Source of the DNA: Streptomyces sp. B21-083
GTDB taxonomy: Bacteria > Actinomycetota > Actinomycetes > Streptomycetales > Streptomycetaceae
Assembly (NCBI RefSeq): GCF_036898825.1
Contig: NZ_JARUND010000001.1
Location: 1,922,001-1,986,000, forward strand
Direction of reading: 5' to 3'
DNA: 64,000 nucleotides
Below the pieces are notes generated by a model. It was not told the origin of the DNA and searched no databases. It worked only from the letters and a program-made list of their open reading frames with translations. A program made the translations under genes and the position numbers. This document shows positions 15,126 through 23,603 of this stretch, one piece after another; within the stretch, counting starts at the first letter, position 1, and each line of letters begins with the position of its first letter.

Positions 15126-16445
15126 ATGAGAAGACTCCTCGGCACCCTCGTGGCCGGCGCCCTGGCGCTGGCCGGGCTCGCCGCCACCGGCTCGACCCCG
15201 GCCACCGCAGCCACCTCGGGCACCTTCAACGTCCTCACGTACAACGTCGCGGGCCTCCCGGACATCCTGAGCTCCGGCAACCCGGAGGTGAACACCCCGC
15301 TGATATCGCCGCGTCTGGGCGCGTACGACATCGTCAACGTGCAGGAGGACTTCAACTACCACGCGGCGCTGTACGCGAACGACAACCACCCGTACCGCAC
15401 GGCGACGAGTGGCGGAGCGGCCTTCGGCGACGGTCTCAACACCCTCTCGGACTACGCCTTCCAGGACTTCGAGCGGGTGAAGTGGAACAAGTGCACCGGC
15501 ACCAACTGCCTTACCCCGAAGGGCTTCTCGCTGGCCCGGGTGCGGATCGCGGAGGGTGTCTACGTGGACCTGTACAACGTCCACACCAACGCCGACGACA
15601 CCGACGAGGCGCATGCCGCCCGCCGGGACAACGTCTCGCAGCTCTCCGCGTTCATCCAGGCCAACTCGGCGGGCAACGCGGTCATCGTCATGGGTGACAC
15701 GAACACGCGGTACACGCGGGCGGGCGACAACATCCGCACGCTCGCGTCCGAGAACGGCCTGACGGACGCGTGGGTCCAGCTGGTCGAGGGCGGTACGCCG
15801 CCGGTCCAGGGCGCCGACCCGCTCGTGTGCCCGACGACCGCGCCGACGAACAACTGCGAGGTGGTCGACAAGGTCTTCTACCGAGGCAGCAAGCTCGTGA
15901 ACCTCTCCGCGACCCGCTACAACAACGAGTGGGCGTCCTTCCTGGACTCCGCGGGGGGCAACCTCTCCGACCACTTCCCGCACACCGTCGACTTCTCCTG
16001 GACGCTGCCCTCGAAGCTGCGTGCGAGCGACTTCCTCGGCGGCGAGCACGGCACGGCCTTCTCCGACGCCGACGACCTCCCGGCGACGCTCTCACCGCGC
16101 ACGCTCACCCTGCGGGGCAGCTCCCGCCTGGACGCGGTGTCCCTCACCCACGACGGCGGCACGACCCTGACCCACGGCGGCACGGGCGGCACCGCCACCT
16201 CCCTCACCCTGGCGTCCGGCGAACACCTCACCTCGGTGAAGCTGACACAGGGTCAGAAAGACGGCCGGACAAGGATCTTCTCCGCCGCGTTCACGACGGA
16301 CAAGGCCCGCACCCTGACCGTCGGCACGGCCACCACCAGCACGGCGACGTTCACCGCGCCGTCGGGCTGGCAGATCGTGGGCTTCACGGGCCGTTCGGGC
16401 GACGAGATCGACAAGCTGGGCGTGGTGTACGCACCGATCGCCTGA
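15126..16445 (+). CDS. Secreted EEP-fold phosphatase/sphingomyelinase-like enzyme with C-terminal jacalin-like domain
   Basis: 439 aa from the ATG at 15126 (GGAG 12-16 nt upstream). Signal peptide at 1-29, cleaved near AATA. The endonuclease/exonuclease/phosphatase domain (about 33-300) shows TYNVAGLP, the metal ligand VQEDFNYH, GDTNTR and the catalytic LSDHFPH. These are Mg-dependent phosphodiesterases; secreted members without nuclease features are often sphingomyelinase or phosphatase-like. The last roughly 130 residues have the Gly/Thr-rich repeat pattern of a jacalin-related lectin, ending with DEIDKLGVVYAP, a typical last strand. This suggests an enzyme targeted to glycans or membrane surfaces. 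The substrate is inference; EEP fold is secure. Followed by a strong terminator. Confidence 0.85.
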   Translation: MRRLLGTLVAGALALAGLAATGSTPATAATSGTFNVLTYNVAGLPDILSSGNPEVNTPLISPRLGAYDIVNVQEDFNYHAALYANDNHPYRTATSGGAAFGDGLNTLSDYAFQDFERVKWNKCTGTNCLTPKGFSLARVRIAEGVYVDLYNVHTNADDTDEAHAARRDNVSQLSAFIQANSAGNAVIVMGDTNTRYTRAGDNIRTLASENGLTDAWVQLVEGGTPPVQGADPLVCPTTAPTNNCEVVDKVFYRGSKLVNLSATRYNNEWASFLDSAGGNLSDHFPHTVDFSWTLPSKLRASDFLGGEHGTAFSDADDLPATLSPRTLTLRGSSRLDAVSLTHDGGTTLTHGGTGGTATSLTLASGEHLTSVKLTQGQKDGRTRIFSAAFTTDKARTLTVGTATTSTATFTAPSGWQIVGFTGRSGDEIDKLGVVYAPIA

Positions 16446-16478
16446 CCGGCCAACTCCCCTGACCGACCGCGCTGTCGT

Positions 16479-16509
16479 GTGGGCGGACACCCTTTCGGTG
16501 TCCGCCCAC
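16479..16509 (+). terminator. Perfect 13-bp hairpin terminator after the EEP-jacalin gene
   Basis: Arms 16479-16491 and 16497-16509 (GTGGGCGGACACC and its exact complement) around loop CTTTC, 33 bp past the stop at 16445. It insulates the hydrolase gene starting at 16603. Confidence 0.8.
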
Positions 16510-16602
16510 CCGTGTGCTCGCCCGCCCGGCCACCTACCCGCTCACTCGTTCATCCGGAAAACCATTCCGCACCGAGCCCTGCCAGCCGGTAGCTTCGGCA
16601 GG

Positions 16603-17412
16603 ATGAGTGATCACTACGACGTGCGCGGCTCCGGCCCCGTCCTCCTCATCCTCCCTGGCGGCGCCGGACATCCCATGGGCCTCGACGACTTCACGGCCCA
16701 CCTCGCAGAACGCTTCACCGTCATGACGTACGACCATCTCGGCCTCGCCCACGGCCAACTCGGCAAGCCCGTCGAGGAACAGCGCGTCGAGTGGTGGAGC
16801 GACGGCGCGGCCCGGGCGCTGGACGCGGTGCTGCCCGCGGGCGAGTCGGCGTACGTCTTCGGCAGCAGCTCGGGCTCCGTCGTCGCCCTGGACCTGGCGT
16901 CCCGGCACCCGGAGCGGCTGCGGCACGTGGTCGTGCACGAGTCACCGCTCGTGGCGGTGCTGCCGGACGCCGAGAGACAGCGGACGATGTTCACGGAGGT
17001 CTACGACGCCTATCGCACCCGGGGCCTCGAGGCGGCGTCGGCCCGCATGGTGGCGGGTCTTGAGGAACGGCCCCCCACCCCCGAAGAGCAGCACAAGCTC
17101 TCCGATCCGGCGTCCCAACCACCCTCCGCCACAGACGAGTTGGCGACGCCCATGGCCGTCTTTCTGACCAGGATCCTGCTCCCGTTCACCTCCTACGCCC
17201 CCGACCTCGCCGCTCTCTCCGCCCCCTCACCCCGGATCACCGTCGCCGTGGGCATCGACTCCGCCGGTCAACTCCCGCATCGCAGCGCCACGTTCCTCGC
17301 CCGTCGGACGGGCAGCGCCGCCCGTCAGTTCCCGGGCGGACATCTCGCGCCGCTCACTCACCCGGCGGAGTTCGCGGCGCGGCTCACGGAGACCCTGGTT
17401 CCGGTCGGCTGA
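16603..17412 (+). CDS. Alpha/beta hydrolase
   Basis: 269 aa from the ATG at 16603; the ribosome site is weak (GGCAGG just upstream). Fold features: LLILPGGAGHPM oxyanion region, nucleophile elbow GSSSG at about 90-94, DYHL-like strand TYDHLG, and C-terminal FPGGHLAPLTHP bearing the catalytic His. No leader or TM segment, so cytosolic. Substrate not predictable. Its last 29 bp overlap the convergent PEP-mutase-like gene. Confidence 0.85.
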   Translation: MSDHYDVRGSGPVLLILPGGAGHPMGLDDFTAHLAERFTVMTYDHLGLAHGQLGKPVEEQRVEWWSDGAARALDAVLPAGESAYVFGSSSGSVVALDLASRHPERLRHVVVHESPLVAVLPDAERQRTMFTEVYDAYRTRGLEAASARMVAGLEERPPTPEEQHKLSDPASQPPSATDELATPMAVFLTRILLPFTSYAPDLAALSAPSPRITVAVGIDSAGQLPHRSATFLARRTGSAARQFPGGHLAPLTHPAEFAARLTETLVPVG

Positions 17413-18253
17413 CGCGGGCGGGCCGTCCGGAGCCGTCGCGCCGGTGACCGAGCGCCACCACTTCGTCGTACGAGGGTGCCTCACCCCGAGGCGCCCGCCC
17501 CGCCCGGATGTCGTCGAGCGCCTCCACGGCCGCGCCGAGTGCCCGTCGGTAGAGGAGCGAACCGAGACTGATGCGGCGTACGCCGAGGTCGCCGAGCCGG
17601 GTAACCGTGGGGCCGGTGGGCGAGTAGAGGATGTTGAGCGGGACGTCGAGGCTCTTCACCAGCGCGGCGATCCGGTGCGGGTCGGTCAGGCCGGGCACGA
17701 ACACCCCGTCTGCGCCCGCCTGTTGGTAGGTGTCGAGGCGAGCCGTCGTGTCCCGGGCCAGGGTGGGGGAACCGTGGTCGCCGAGCCAGTACGTGTCCGT
17801 GCGGGCGTTCACGAAGAGGCCCGGGGCGGCGGCCTTGACGGCGGCGATCTTCTCGGCGTGCAGGGCCGCCGGCCCGAGACCGTCCTCCAGGTTGATGCCG
17901 ACGGCGCCGACCACGGACAGCTCCCGTGCGAACTCTCCCACTCTGGACGGGTCGTCGCTGAATCCGCCCTCGGCGTCGACGGACAGCAGGAAGTCCTCCG
18001 TGCCGAGATTCAGGGCGAGTTGAAGGGTGTGGTCGCGGGTGGCCGCCGTACCGTCGGGCAGTCCGACGCCGGCGGCGACGCCGAGGCTCGTGGTGCCGAT
18101 CGCGGCGAAGCCCTGGGCGGCGAGGAGCACGGCCGAGGCGTGGTCCCAGGCGTTGGGAAGCAGCAGGGGCTCGTCGCGGTGGTGGAGGGCGGCGAAGGCG
18201 GAGGGGGACGGCGAGGGGGAGGTCGGGGGTGACGGGGCCGAGGACGGGTTCAT
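17384..18253 (-). CDS. Isocitrate lyase/PEP mutase superfamily protein
   Basis: 289 aa from the ATG at 18253; the upstream ATG (18361) adds a low-complexity tail and is rejected. After a Pro/Ser-rich N-terminus (2-17), the TIM barrel shows LPNAWDHASA, TTSLGVAAGVG, the metal-binding SVDAEGGFSD, GINLEDG and FVNARTDTYW. Members cleave or form C-C or P-C bonds alpha to carboxylates (methylisocitrate, oxaloacetate, phosphonopyruvate). The flexible-loop Cys motif of true isocitrate lyases is not seen, so this belongs to the small uncharacterised actinomycete PEP-mutase group. It overlaps the hydrolase tail-to-tail by 29 bp. Confidence 0.85.
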   Translation of the reverse strand: MNPSSAPSPPTSPSPSPSAFAALHHRDEPLLLPNAWDHASAVLLAAQGFAAIGTTSLGVAAGVGLPDGTAATRDHTLQLALNLGTEDFLLSVDAEGGFSDDPSRVGEFARELSVVGAVGINLEDGLGPAALHAEKIAAVKAAAPGLFVNARTDTYWLGDHGSPTLARDTTARLDTYQQAGADGVFVPGLTDPHRIAALVKSLDVPLNILYSPTGPTVTRLGDLGVRRISLGSLLYRRALGAAVEALDDIRAGRAPRGEAPSYDEVVALGHRRDGSGRPARVSRPEPGSP

Positions 18254-18391
18254 GCCGTCACGGTATGGGCGTAACCCTTCGGCACCGGCCGAACCATTCC
18301 GGGCCGGCGCGGGCCGTCCCCTCTCGCCTCCTCCGTCACCACCGTGTCCTCCCGGCGGCAACCTTTCCCGGCACCACGGCGACAGACAGGC

Positions 18392-19789
18392 ATGACATCA
18401 GCACCACTCCCCCGCGCCTCCGCCCACCGTCGCACTCACGCAGCCCGCAAGCCCCTGATCGGTGGGCTCGCGGCGGCCGGGCTGCTCGCCGGTGCCTGGT
18501 ACGCGACGGCCGGGGCGGCGACCACACCGGCCGCGCCCACCCTCGCCGTCACGAACACCTCCGTGACACTGCCGGCCAAGTTCCCTTACCTGTCCGCCGG
18601 TTACAACAACACGCGGGAGTGGACGCGTACGGCGACGGCGGTGGCGCCCAACGGCACACTGCGGGTCGCCTGGCCGGCGTCGGACGGTGTGCACGTGACC
18701 CCGCTGACCTCGGCCGGCAAGCGCGCGGGCGGGGACGCGATCGTCAAGGGTGCCAAGGAGGTCGGGGGGCTGGTCGCGCACAACGACGGCTTCGCGCTGC
18801 TCACCCGGGTCGCCGACACCAACAAGTGGAAGGAGACGGCGGCGGCGCTGGTCCGCTTCTCGCAGGGCAGGGAGGCCTGGCGTACCAAGCTCACCGGTAC
18901 CGCGTCCAACGACACGTCCCCGACCCTGGACGGCCAGCTCACCTGGAACGGCACCAAGTACGGCGCCTACTTCGTGGTGCACGGCGCAGGCGGTTTCGCC
19001 GACGGTCACTTCGGCGACAAACTGTCGTACCTGAGCGCCAAGGGCGCCAAACTCAGCGGCGGCTGGGGCTGGGGCTGCTCGCACAACGAGGGCATCGCCC
19101 TGCACGCCGAAGCCACCGGCGCCTTCACCTCCCTCTGCTTCGACGACTGGCGGTCAGGCCTGTTCGTGTCGACGGGCATCGGCGCCCCGGACAACGCGCC
19201 GGCCGTGCAGCGTGAGCAGTGCTGGGCGGGCTACTGCGGCGGCACGTACGCCGGCCGCACCGGTGACCTGGTGAAGTCGTCGACAGGCCGGTACGCCACC
19301 GCATACGGTTCGCGCGGGTCGGCCTCCGCCGCGAAGAACCCGGACGACTCCAGTGGCCGGGGCTGGACGGTGAAGCCGAGGTGGAGCACGCACCAGGTCG
19401 CGGTGTCGTTCCTCAAGAACCGCAACTCGCCTGCGGGCAAGGCCATTTACCTGACCAACGCGCCGGGCACGGAACACGTGAACGTCCGCGTCGCCCCGTA
19501 CGGCAAGGACCGACTGCTGGTGTCGTGGGAGTCCCTGAAGAACGCCAAGTGCGCCAGCGGCACCTGCACCGGCACGTTCACGGGCACGCATCTGCGGCTG
19601 ATCGACTGGAACGGCGCCTTCAAGACACCGGACAAGGTCGTACCGGCGCGCATCACCGGCGACATAGCGGCCCTGAAGGACGGCTCCCTGACCTGGGCGT
19701 ACGCACCGGTGACCCCGTCGTACGCGACCCCGCTCACGGGCGCCTCCCCGACCACGGCGACGCTGCGGATCGCCCGCCTGACACCCTGA
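18392..19789 (+). CDS. Secreted protein of unknown function, possibly beta-propeller
   Basis: 465 aa from the ATG at 18392. The leader is long and basic (1-25) with a hydrophobic stretch, then AGAATT, a likely cleavage area. The rest is Gly/Thr/Trp-rich, with recurring blade-like patterns of about 45-60 residues such as GGLVAHNDGFALLTRVAD, GIALHAEATGAFTSLCFDDW and HVNVRVAPYGKDRLLVSWE, as in secreted propellers. Four to six Cys occur in pairs (e.g. CWAGYC, CASGTC), fitting extracellular disulfides. No catalytic motif recognised. It starts divergently from the PEP-mutase gene (139 bp apart). Confidence 0.7.
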   Translation: MTSAPLPRASAHRRTHAARKPLIGGLAAAGLLAGAWYATAGAATTPAAPTLAVTNTSVTLPAKFPYLSAGYNNTREWTRTATAVAPNGTLRVAWPASDGVHVTPLTSAGKRAGGDAIVKGAKEVGGLVAHNDGFALLTRVADTNKWKETAAALVRFSQGREAWRTKLTGTASNDTSPTLDGQLTWNGTKYGAYFVVHGAGGFADGHFGDKLSYLSAKGAKLSGGWGWGCSHNEGIALHAEATGAFTSLCFDDWRSGLFVSTGIGAPDNAPAVQREQCWAGYCGGTYAGRTGDLVKSSTGRYATAYGSRGSASAAKNPDDSSGRGWTVKPRWSTHQVAVSFLKNRNSPAGKAIYLTNAPGTEHVNVRVAPYGKDRLLVSWESLKNAKCASGTCTGTFTGTHLRLIDWNGAFKTPDKVVPARITGDIAALKDGSLTWAYAPVTPSYATPLTGASPTTATLRIARLTP

Positions 19790-19882
19790 ACCGGCAGCAC
19801 CTGCAGCGGTCGGAGTCCCGGCAGGACCACGTGCGTCTCAGTCCGCGGAATTCGATCGACGGTTCGCCGCGTACGACAGAGC

Positions 19883-20536
19883 ATGACCGTCATGGTGGAC
19901 ACCTCTCTGTACGCGGCCTTCCTGGCCGCTGCCTTCGCCCTGTGCGTCGCTCCCGGCCCCGACATGATGTTCATCGTGGCCATGGGCGGACGCGGTGGCC
20001 CGGTCACCGGAGTACTGGCCGCGCTGGGGGTGGCGGCCGGTGCGCTGGTGCACGCGGTGTCGGCGGCACTCGGCCTGTCGGCGCTCTTCACGACCCTGCC
20101 GGTGCTTTACCACGTACTGCGCTGGCTCGGCGCCGCGTATCTCCTCCACCTCGCGGTCAAGGCGTTCCGCGACCGCTCACCACTGGCGACCGAGGAGGAC
20201 GGGACAGCGGCGGCGGGCCCAGCCGCCCCGGGCCGGCGACGCGCCTTCTGGCAGGGCGCCGTCACCAATCTCCTCAACCCGAAGATGATCCTGTTCAACG
20301 TCGCCTTCCTGCCGCAGTTCGTGAACCCGGCTCTGGGGCACGTGAGTTGGCAGCTACTGATGCTGGGGCTGACGCTGGTCCTCATGGGCTTCACCGTCGA
20401 CGTCTCGGTGGGTCTGCTCTCCGGCCGCCTGTCGTCGGCGCTCCGCGGCAGCCGCCGCGTCGCCCGCGGACTCAACATCTTCAGCGGCACGGTCTTCACG
20501 GGGCTCGCCGTACGGCTGGTCGCGGCGCCGGACTAG
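19883..20536 (+). CDS. LysE-family amino-acid/metabolite exporter
   Basis: 217 aa, five to six TM segments. Family signatures: VAPGPDMMFIVAMGGRGGP (N-terminal loop with the conserved PGPD) and the central GAVTNLLNPKMILFNVAFLPQF (N-x-x-NPK). LysE/RhtB proteins export amino acids or homoserine lactone-like compounds with proton exchange. An alternative start is the GTG-coded Met at 19892. The cargo cannot be predicted. A shared hairpin separates it from the esterase gene. Confidence 0.9.
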   Translation: MTVMVDTSLYAAFLAAAFALCVAPGPDMMFIVAMGGRGGPVTGVLAALGVAAGALVHAVSAALGLSALFTTLPVLYHVLRWLGAAYLLHLAVKAFRDRSPLATEEDGTAAAGPAAPGRRRAFWQGAVTNLLNPKMILFNVAFLPQFVNPALGHVSWQLLMLGLTLVLMGFTVDVSVGLLSGRLSSALRGSRRVARGLNIFSGTVFTGLAVRLVAAPD

Positions 20537-20582
20537 GACAGGGCCTGGTCCGGAGCGGCCACGGCGAGCCGCGGAACCTGAA

Positions 20583-20618
20583 CCTGGAGCGCCCCGGTTC
20601 CGGTCGGGGCGCCCCAGG
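20583..20618. terminator. Bidirectional hairpin between lysE-type gene and CE12 esterase
   Basis: Arms 20583-20595 and 20606-20618 (13 bp with one A/C mismatch, GC-rich) flank a 10-nt loop. It sits in the 113-bp gap between the convergent genes ending at 20536 and 20650, so it can stop both transcripts. Confidence 0.75.
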
Positions 20619-20649
20619 CGCTTGTGCCGGGCCGGTGGCCCAGGATTCT

Positions 20650-21720
20650 CTACCGCACCCCGCCCCGCGGAACCAGCCGCTGCGCCACCAGCTCGTCGCG
20701 CACCAACTCGGCGTACGCCGTGGCCCCTTGGACGGACGTGTGCGTGTTGTCGCGCTTCTCGTTGTAGAGGTACAGCGCCTTGGAGCCCTCGACGCCGAGG
20801 GACTCCACCAGCATCTTCGTCTTCGCCGTCAGGTCGATCAGCGGCACGCCGCGCTCCGCCGCGACCGCGCGGATCACCGCCGGGTGGTCGACGCCGAGGC
20901 CGTTGACCAGCAGGGCGGTGCCGTTGTTCAGGGTGCCGTCGGAGTTGAACCAGCGGCGCACGATCGGAGTCACCAGTACCGGTTTCCCCCCTCGCTCGCG
21001 AATACCCGCGACGAGCGTCTCCAGGTTCGCGCGGTACGTCGGCTCGTCCGTCTGCTTGTCGTTGTGCGCGAGCTGGACGAGGACCAGGTCGCCGGGGCGG
21101 ATCAGCGGCTGGACGGTCGGGAAGAGCGCCGGGTTGGCGAGGTAGGTGACCGTACTCTCCCCGGAATCGGCGTAGTTGGCGACGGACAGACCCTTGCGGA
21201 GGTACTGAGGGAGCTGCTGGCCCCAGCCGGTGTACGGGTCGGCGGGCTGGTCGCAGACGGTCGAGTCGCCGACCAGGAAGATCTGCCGGGTGTGGCGGGC
21301 GGCGGGGGTCACCCTGATGTCCGCCAGGTCCGGCGCCGAGCCGCCGAGCACCAGGTCGAGGCCCGGGGTGCCCTCGGGGCCGGTCGGTTCGCCCTCGGGC
21401 GTACGGACGTCGACGGTGAAGCTGCGGGACACGTGCTCGCCGGCGGCCGTGGCGGTCGCCGGGAGGAGCGCGCGCCGGGTCTCGCCGGTGACGGCGGTAC
21501 TGGCGGCGGCCTCGCCGCCCAGCAGCACCCGTACGTCGTACGTGCCGGGCGCGACGTCGAAGTGGCAGGCGGTGGCCGTGCAGTTCTCGATGCCCAGGGC
21601 GCGAGGGCCGTGCGAGGGCCGCTCGTGAGCCGCGGCGGGCACGGCGGCCAGGGTGGTCACCGTGCTCAGGGTCACGGCCGCCAGCACGGCACGGTTGAAA
21701 CGTCTCATCGCGGTTCGCAC
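20650..21720 (-). CDS. Secreted rhamnogalacturonan acetylesterase-like SGNH hydrolase (CE12 type)
   Basis: 356 aa. Leader MRTAMRRFNRAVLAAVTLST... to AAA near residue 31. An N-terminal beta module (about 40-140, DVRVLLGGEAAASTAV) precedes the SGNH domain: block I IFLVGDSTVCD with nucleophile Ser, the Gly block in NYADSGESTVTYL, block III LVLVQLAHNDK, and block V DNTHTSVQG with the catalytic Asp-His. This layout matches rhamnogalacturonan acetylesterases, which deacetylate galacturonic residues of pectin so that lyases can act. It is divergent from the PL4 lyase gene with an operator-like palindrome between, so the two are probably co-induced by pectin fragments. Confidence 0.88.
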   Translation of the reverse strand: MRTAMRRFNRAVLAAVTLSTVTTLAAVPAAAHERPSHGPRALGIENCTATACHFDVAPGTYDVRVLLGGEAAASTAVTGETRRALLPATATAAGEHVSRSFTVDVRTPEGEPTGPEGTPGLDLVLGGSAPDLADIRVTPAARHTRQIFLVGDSTVCDQPADPYTGWGQQLPQYLRKGLSVANYADSGESTVTYLANPALFPTVQPLIRPGDLVLVQLAHNDKQTDEPTYRANLETLVAGIRERGGKPVLVTPIVRRWFNSDGTLNNGTALLVNGLGVDHPAVIRAVAAERGVPLIDLTAKTKMLVESLGVEGSKALYLYNEKRDNTHTSVQGATAYAELVRDELVAQRLVPRGGVR

Positions 21721-21768
21721 AGCAGTCCTCCGACGCTCGACAAGGCCCAGCGGCAGGACCGTACATCT

Positions 21769-21788
21769 TCTGGCAAGCGCTTTCTAGA
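21769..21788. promoter_or_regulatory. 20-bp AAGCGCTT-centred palindrome, candidate LacI-type operator
   Basis: TCTGGCAAGCGCTTTCTAGA is an imperfect palindrome about an exact AAGCGCTT core. It lies in the 204-bp divergent gap between the CE12 esterase (start 21720) and the PL4 lyase (start 21925). Symmetry with a central CpG is the common LacI-family operator form. Its regulator is not adjacent. Confidence 0.55.
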
Positions 21789-21924
21789 GTCCTGCACGAT
21801 TTCACACAACCGCCAACTTCCTTACAACGAAAGCCCTTTCGCAAAATCGATTCAACTGTCAGTCTTCCGAACACCGCACACCCCCCACACCCCCACATCC
21901 CACCTCCGAAGGAGGCACCCCCAC

Positions 21925-23601
21925 ATGTCCGCAGCCAACGACAGACGTCCCGGGATCCACCTCGGCCGCCGTGCGCTCGTCCTCGGCGCCACGGCCACCG
22001 CCGCCGGACTCGCCCTCCCCGGCACCGCCCACGCGGCGACCTTCGGCTACACCGACGACGGCACGAACTACGTCATCGACACCGGCGCCAACCTCGTCTT
22101 CAAGGTCCGCAAGTCCAACGGCGACCTGTCCTCGCTGGTCTACCGGGGCACGGAGTACCAGGGCTACGGCGGCATGAACTCGCACATCGAGTCCGGCCTC
22201 GGCTCCTCCACGGTGACGATCCGGCAGTCCGGTTCGACGATCCTGGTCAGCGTCACGTACGGCACGCTGAAGCACTACTACGCGGCCCGCAGCGGCGAGA
22301 ACAACGTCTACGTGTGGACCAACAAGGCCGACACGTCGGTCTCGGCGACCCGCTTCATCCTGCGCGTCAAGGCCGGCCTGTTCCTCAACGACGAGCCCGA
22401 CTCGTACACGTACACGAACAGCACCATCGAGGCCTCGGACGTCTTCGCGAAGTCGGACGGCCAGACCCGCTCGAAGCACTACTCGAAGTTGCGGGTCATG
22501 GACTACGACTACGTCGGCTGGAAGACCGGGAGCGTCGGTCTGTACGTGGTGCGCAGCAACCACGAGAAGGCCTCCGGCGGCCCCTTCTACCGCTCCCTCC
22601 TGCGTCACCAGAGCGCCGACGGCGGCGGCCTCTACGAGATCCTGTACTACGGCCAGAACCAGACCGAGAACCAGCGCTTCGGCCTCCAGGGCCCCTACGT
22701 CATCGCCCTCACGGACGGCGGCGCACCCTCCTCGTCACTGTTCCCGGGGACGCTCACCACCTCGTGGGCCGACTCGCTCGGCATCTCCGGTTACGTCGCC
22801 GCGGGCGGCCGGGGTCGGGTCGCGGGCGTCGGGATCACCGGGCGGAACACGGCGTACCCGTACACGGTGGGGATCGCCAACTCGGCCGCGCAGTACTGGG
22901 GTTCGGCCCGTGCCGCCGACGGCTACTTCTCCATCGCGGGTGTCCTTCCGGGGACGTACACCCTCACGGTGTTCAAGGGTGAACTCGCCGTCTACACCAC
23001 CTCGGTGTCGGTGTCGGCCGGGGGCACGACCACCCTGAACTCGATCGCGATCCCGTCCTCGAACGACCCGAGCAACGCGAGCGCGATCTGGCGGATCAAC
23101 GACTGGAACGGCACCCCGGGCGGCTTCAAGAACGCCGACCTGATGACGTACGCGCATCCGTCGGACGTCCGGGCAGCCGCCTGGACCGGCAACGTGGTGA
23201 TCGGCAGCGGCTCCGAGACCTCGGGCTTCCCCTGCTACATCTGGAAGGACGTCAACAGCGGTCTGCTGGTCTACTTCAAGCTGACCGCGGCCCAGGCCGC
23301 CGCCGCGCACACCCTGCGCATCGGCGTGACGACGGCCTACGCCAACGGCCGCCCGCAGGTCGCCGTCAACACCTGGACGTCGGCCATCCCCACCCCGCCC
23401 ACCCAGCCGAACACCCGGTCCCTGACCAACGGTTCCTACCGGGGTAACAACAACACGTTCACCTACAACGTGCCGGCGAGCGCCTGGCTCACGGACACAA
23501 GTCAGTACAACGTGCTGAAGATCAACGTGGTGAGCGGTTCGGGGACGACCTCCTATCTCAGCGCGGGCACGTCGATCGACGCGCTCGACCTACTCGTCTG
23601 A
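21925..23601 (+). CDS. Rhamnogalacturonan lyase, secreted (PL4, RhgB-like)
   Basis: 558 aa from the ATG at 21925 with GGAGG at 21911-21915; the open frame far upstream is not coding. Twin-arginine leader (GRRALVLG) with a probable AHA-A cleavage site near residue 31. Domain 1 is a beta-sandwich lyase (NYVIDTGANLVFKVRKSNG, GYGGMNSHIESG, KHYYAARSGENNVYVWT). Domain 2 is an FnIII-like module (GRVAGVGITG..., DGYFSIAGVLPGTYTLTVFKGE), followed by a C-terminal jelly-roll carbohydrate-binding domain (NDWNGTPGGFKNADLMTYAHPSD). This three-domain order is the PL4 type. It cleaves the Rha-GalA backbone of RG-I by beta-elimination outside the cell. The stop is 2 bp from the convergent GH43-CBM13 stop. Confidence 0.93.
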   Translation: MSAANDRRPGIHLGRRALVLGATATAAGLALPGTAHAATFGYTDDGTNYVIDTGANLVFKVRKSNGDLSSLVYRGTEYQGYGGMNSHIESGLGSSTVTIRQSGSTILVSVTYGTLKHYYAARSGENNVYVWTNKADTSVSATRFILRVKAGLFLNDEPDSYTYTNSTIEASDVFAKSDGQTRSKHYSKLRVMDYDYVGWKTGSVGLYVVRSNHEKASGGPFYRSLLRHQSADGGGLYEILYYGQNQTENQRFGLQGPYVIALTDGGAPSSSLFPGTLTTSWADSLGISGYVAAGGRGRVAGVGITGRNTAYPYTVGIANSAAQYWGSARAADGYFSIAGVLPGTYTLTVFKGELAVYTTSVSVSAGGTTTLNSIAIPSSNDPSNASAIWRINDWNGTPGGFKNADLMTYAHPSDVRAAAWTGNVVIGSGSETSGFPCYIWKDVNSGLLVYFKLTAAQAAAAHTLRIGVTTAYANGRPQVAVNTWTSAIPTPPTQPNTRSLTNGSYRGNNNTFTYNVPASAWLTDTSQYNVLKINVVSGSGTTSYLSAGTSIDALDLLV

Positions 23602-23603
23602 GA

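Noticed and set aside
19381..21924. Upstream extension of the PL4 lyase frame
   Set aside because: It crosses the LysE gene, the terminator and the CE12 gene; the true start at 21925 has a GGAGG site and a signal peptide.
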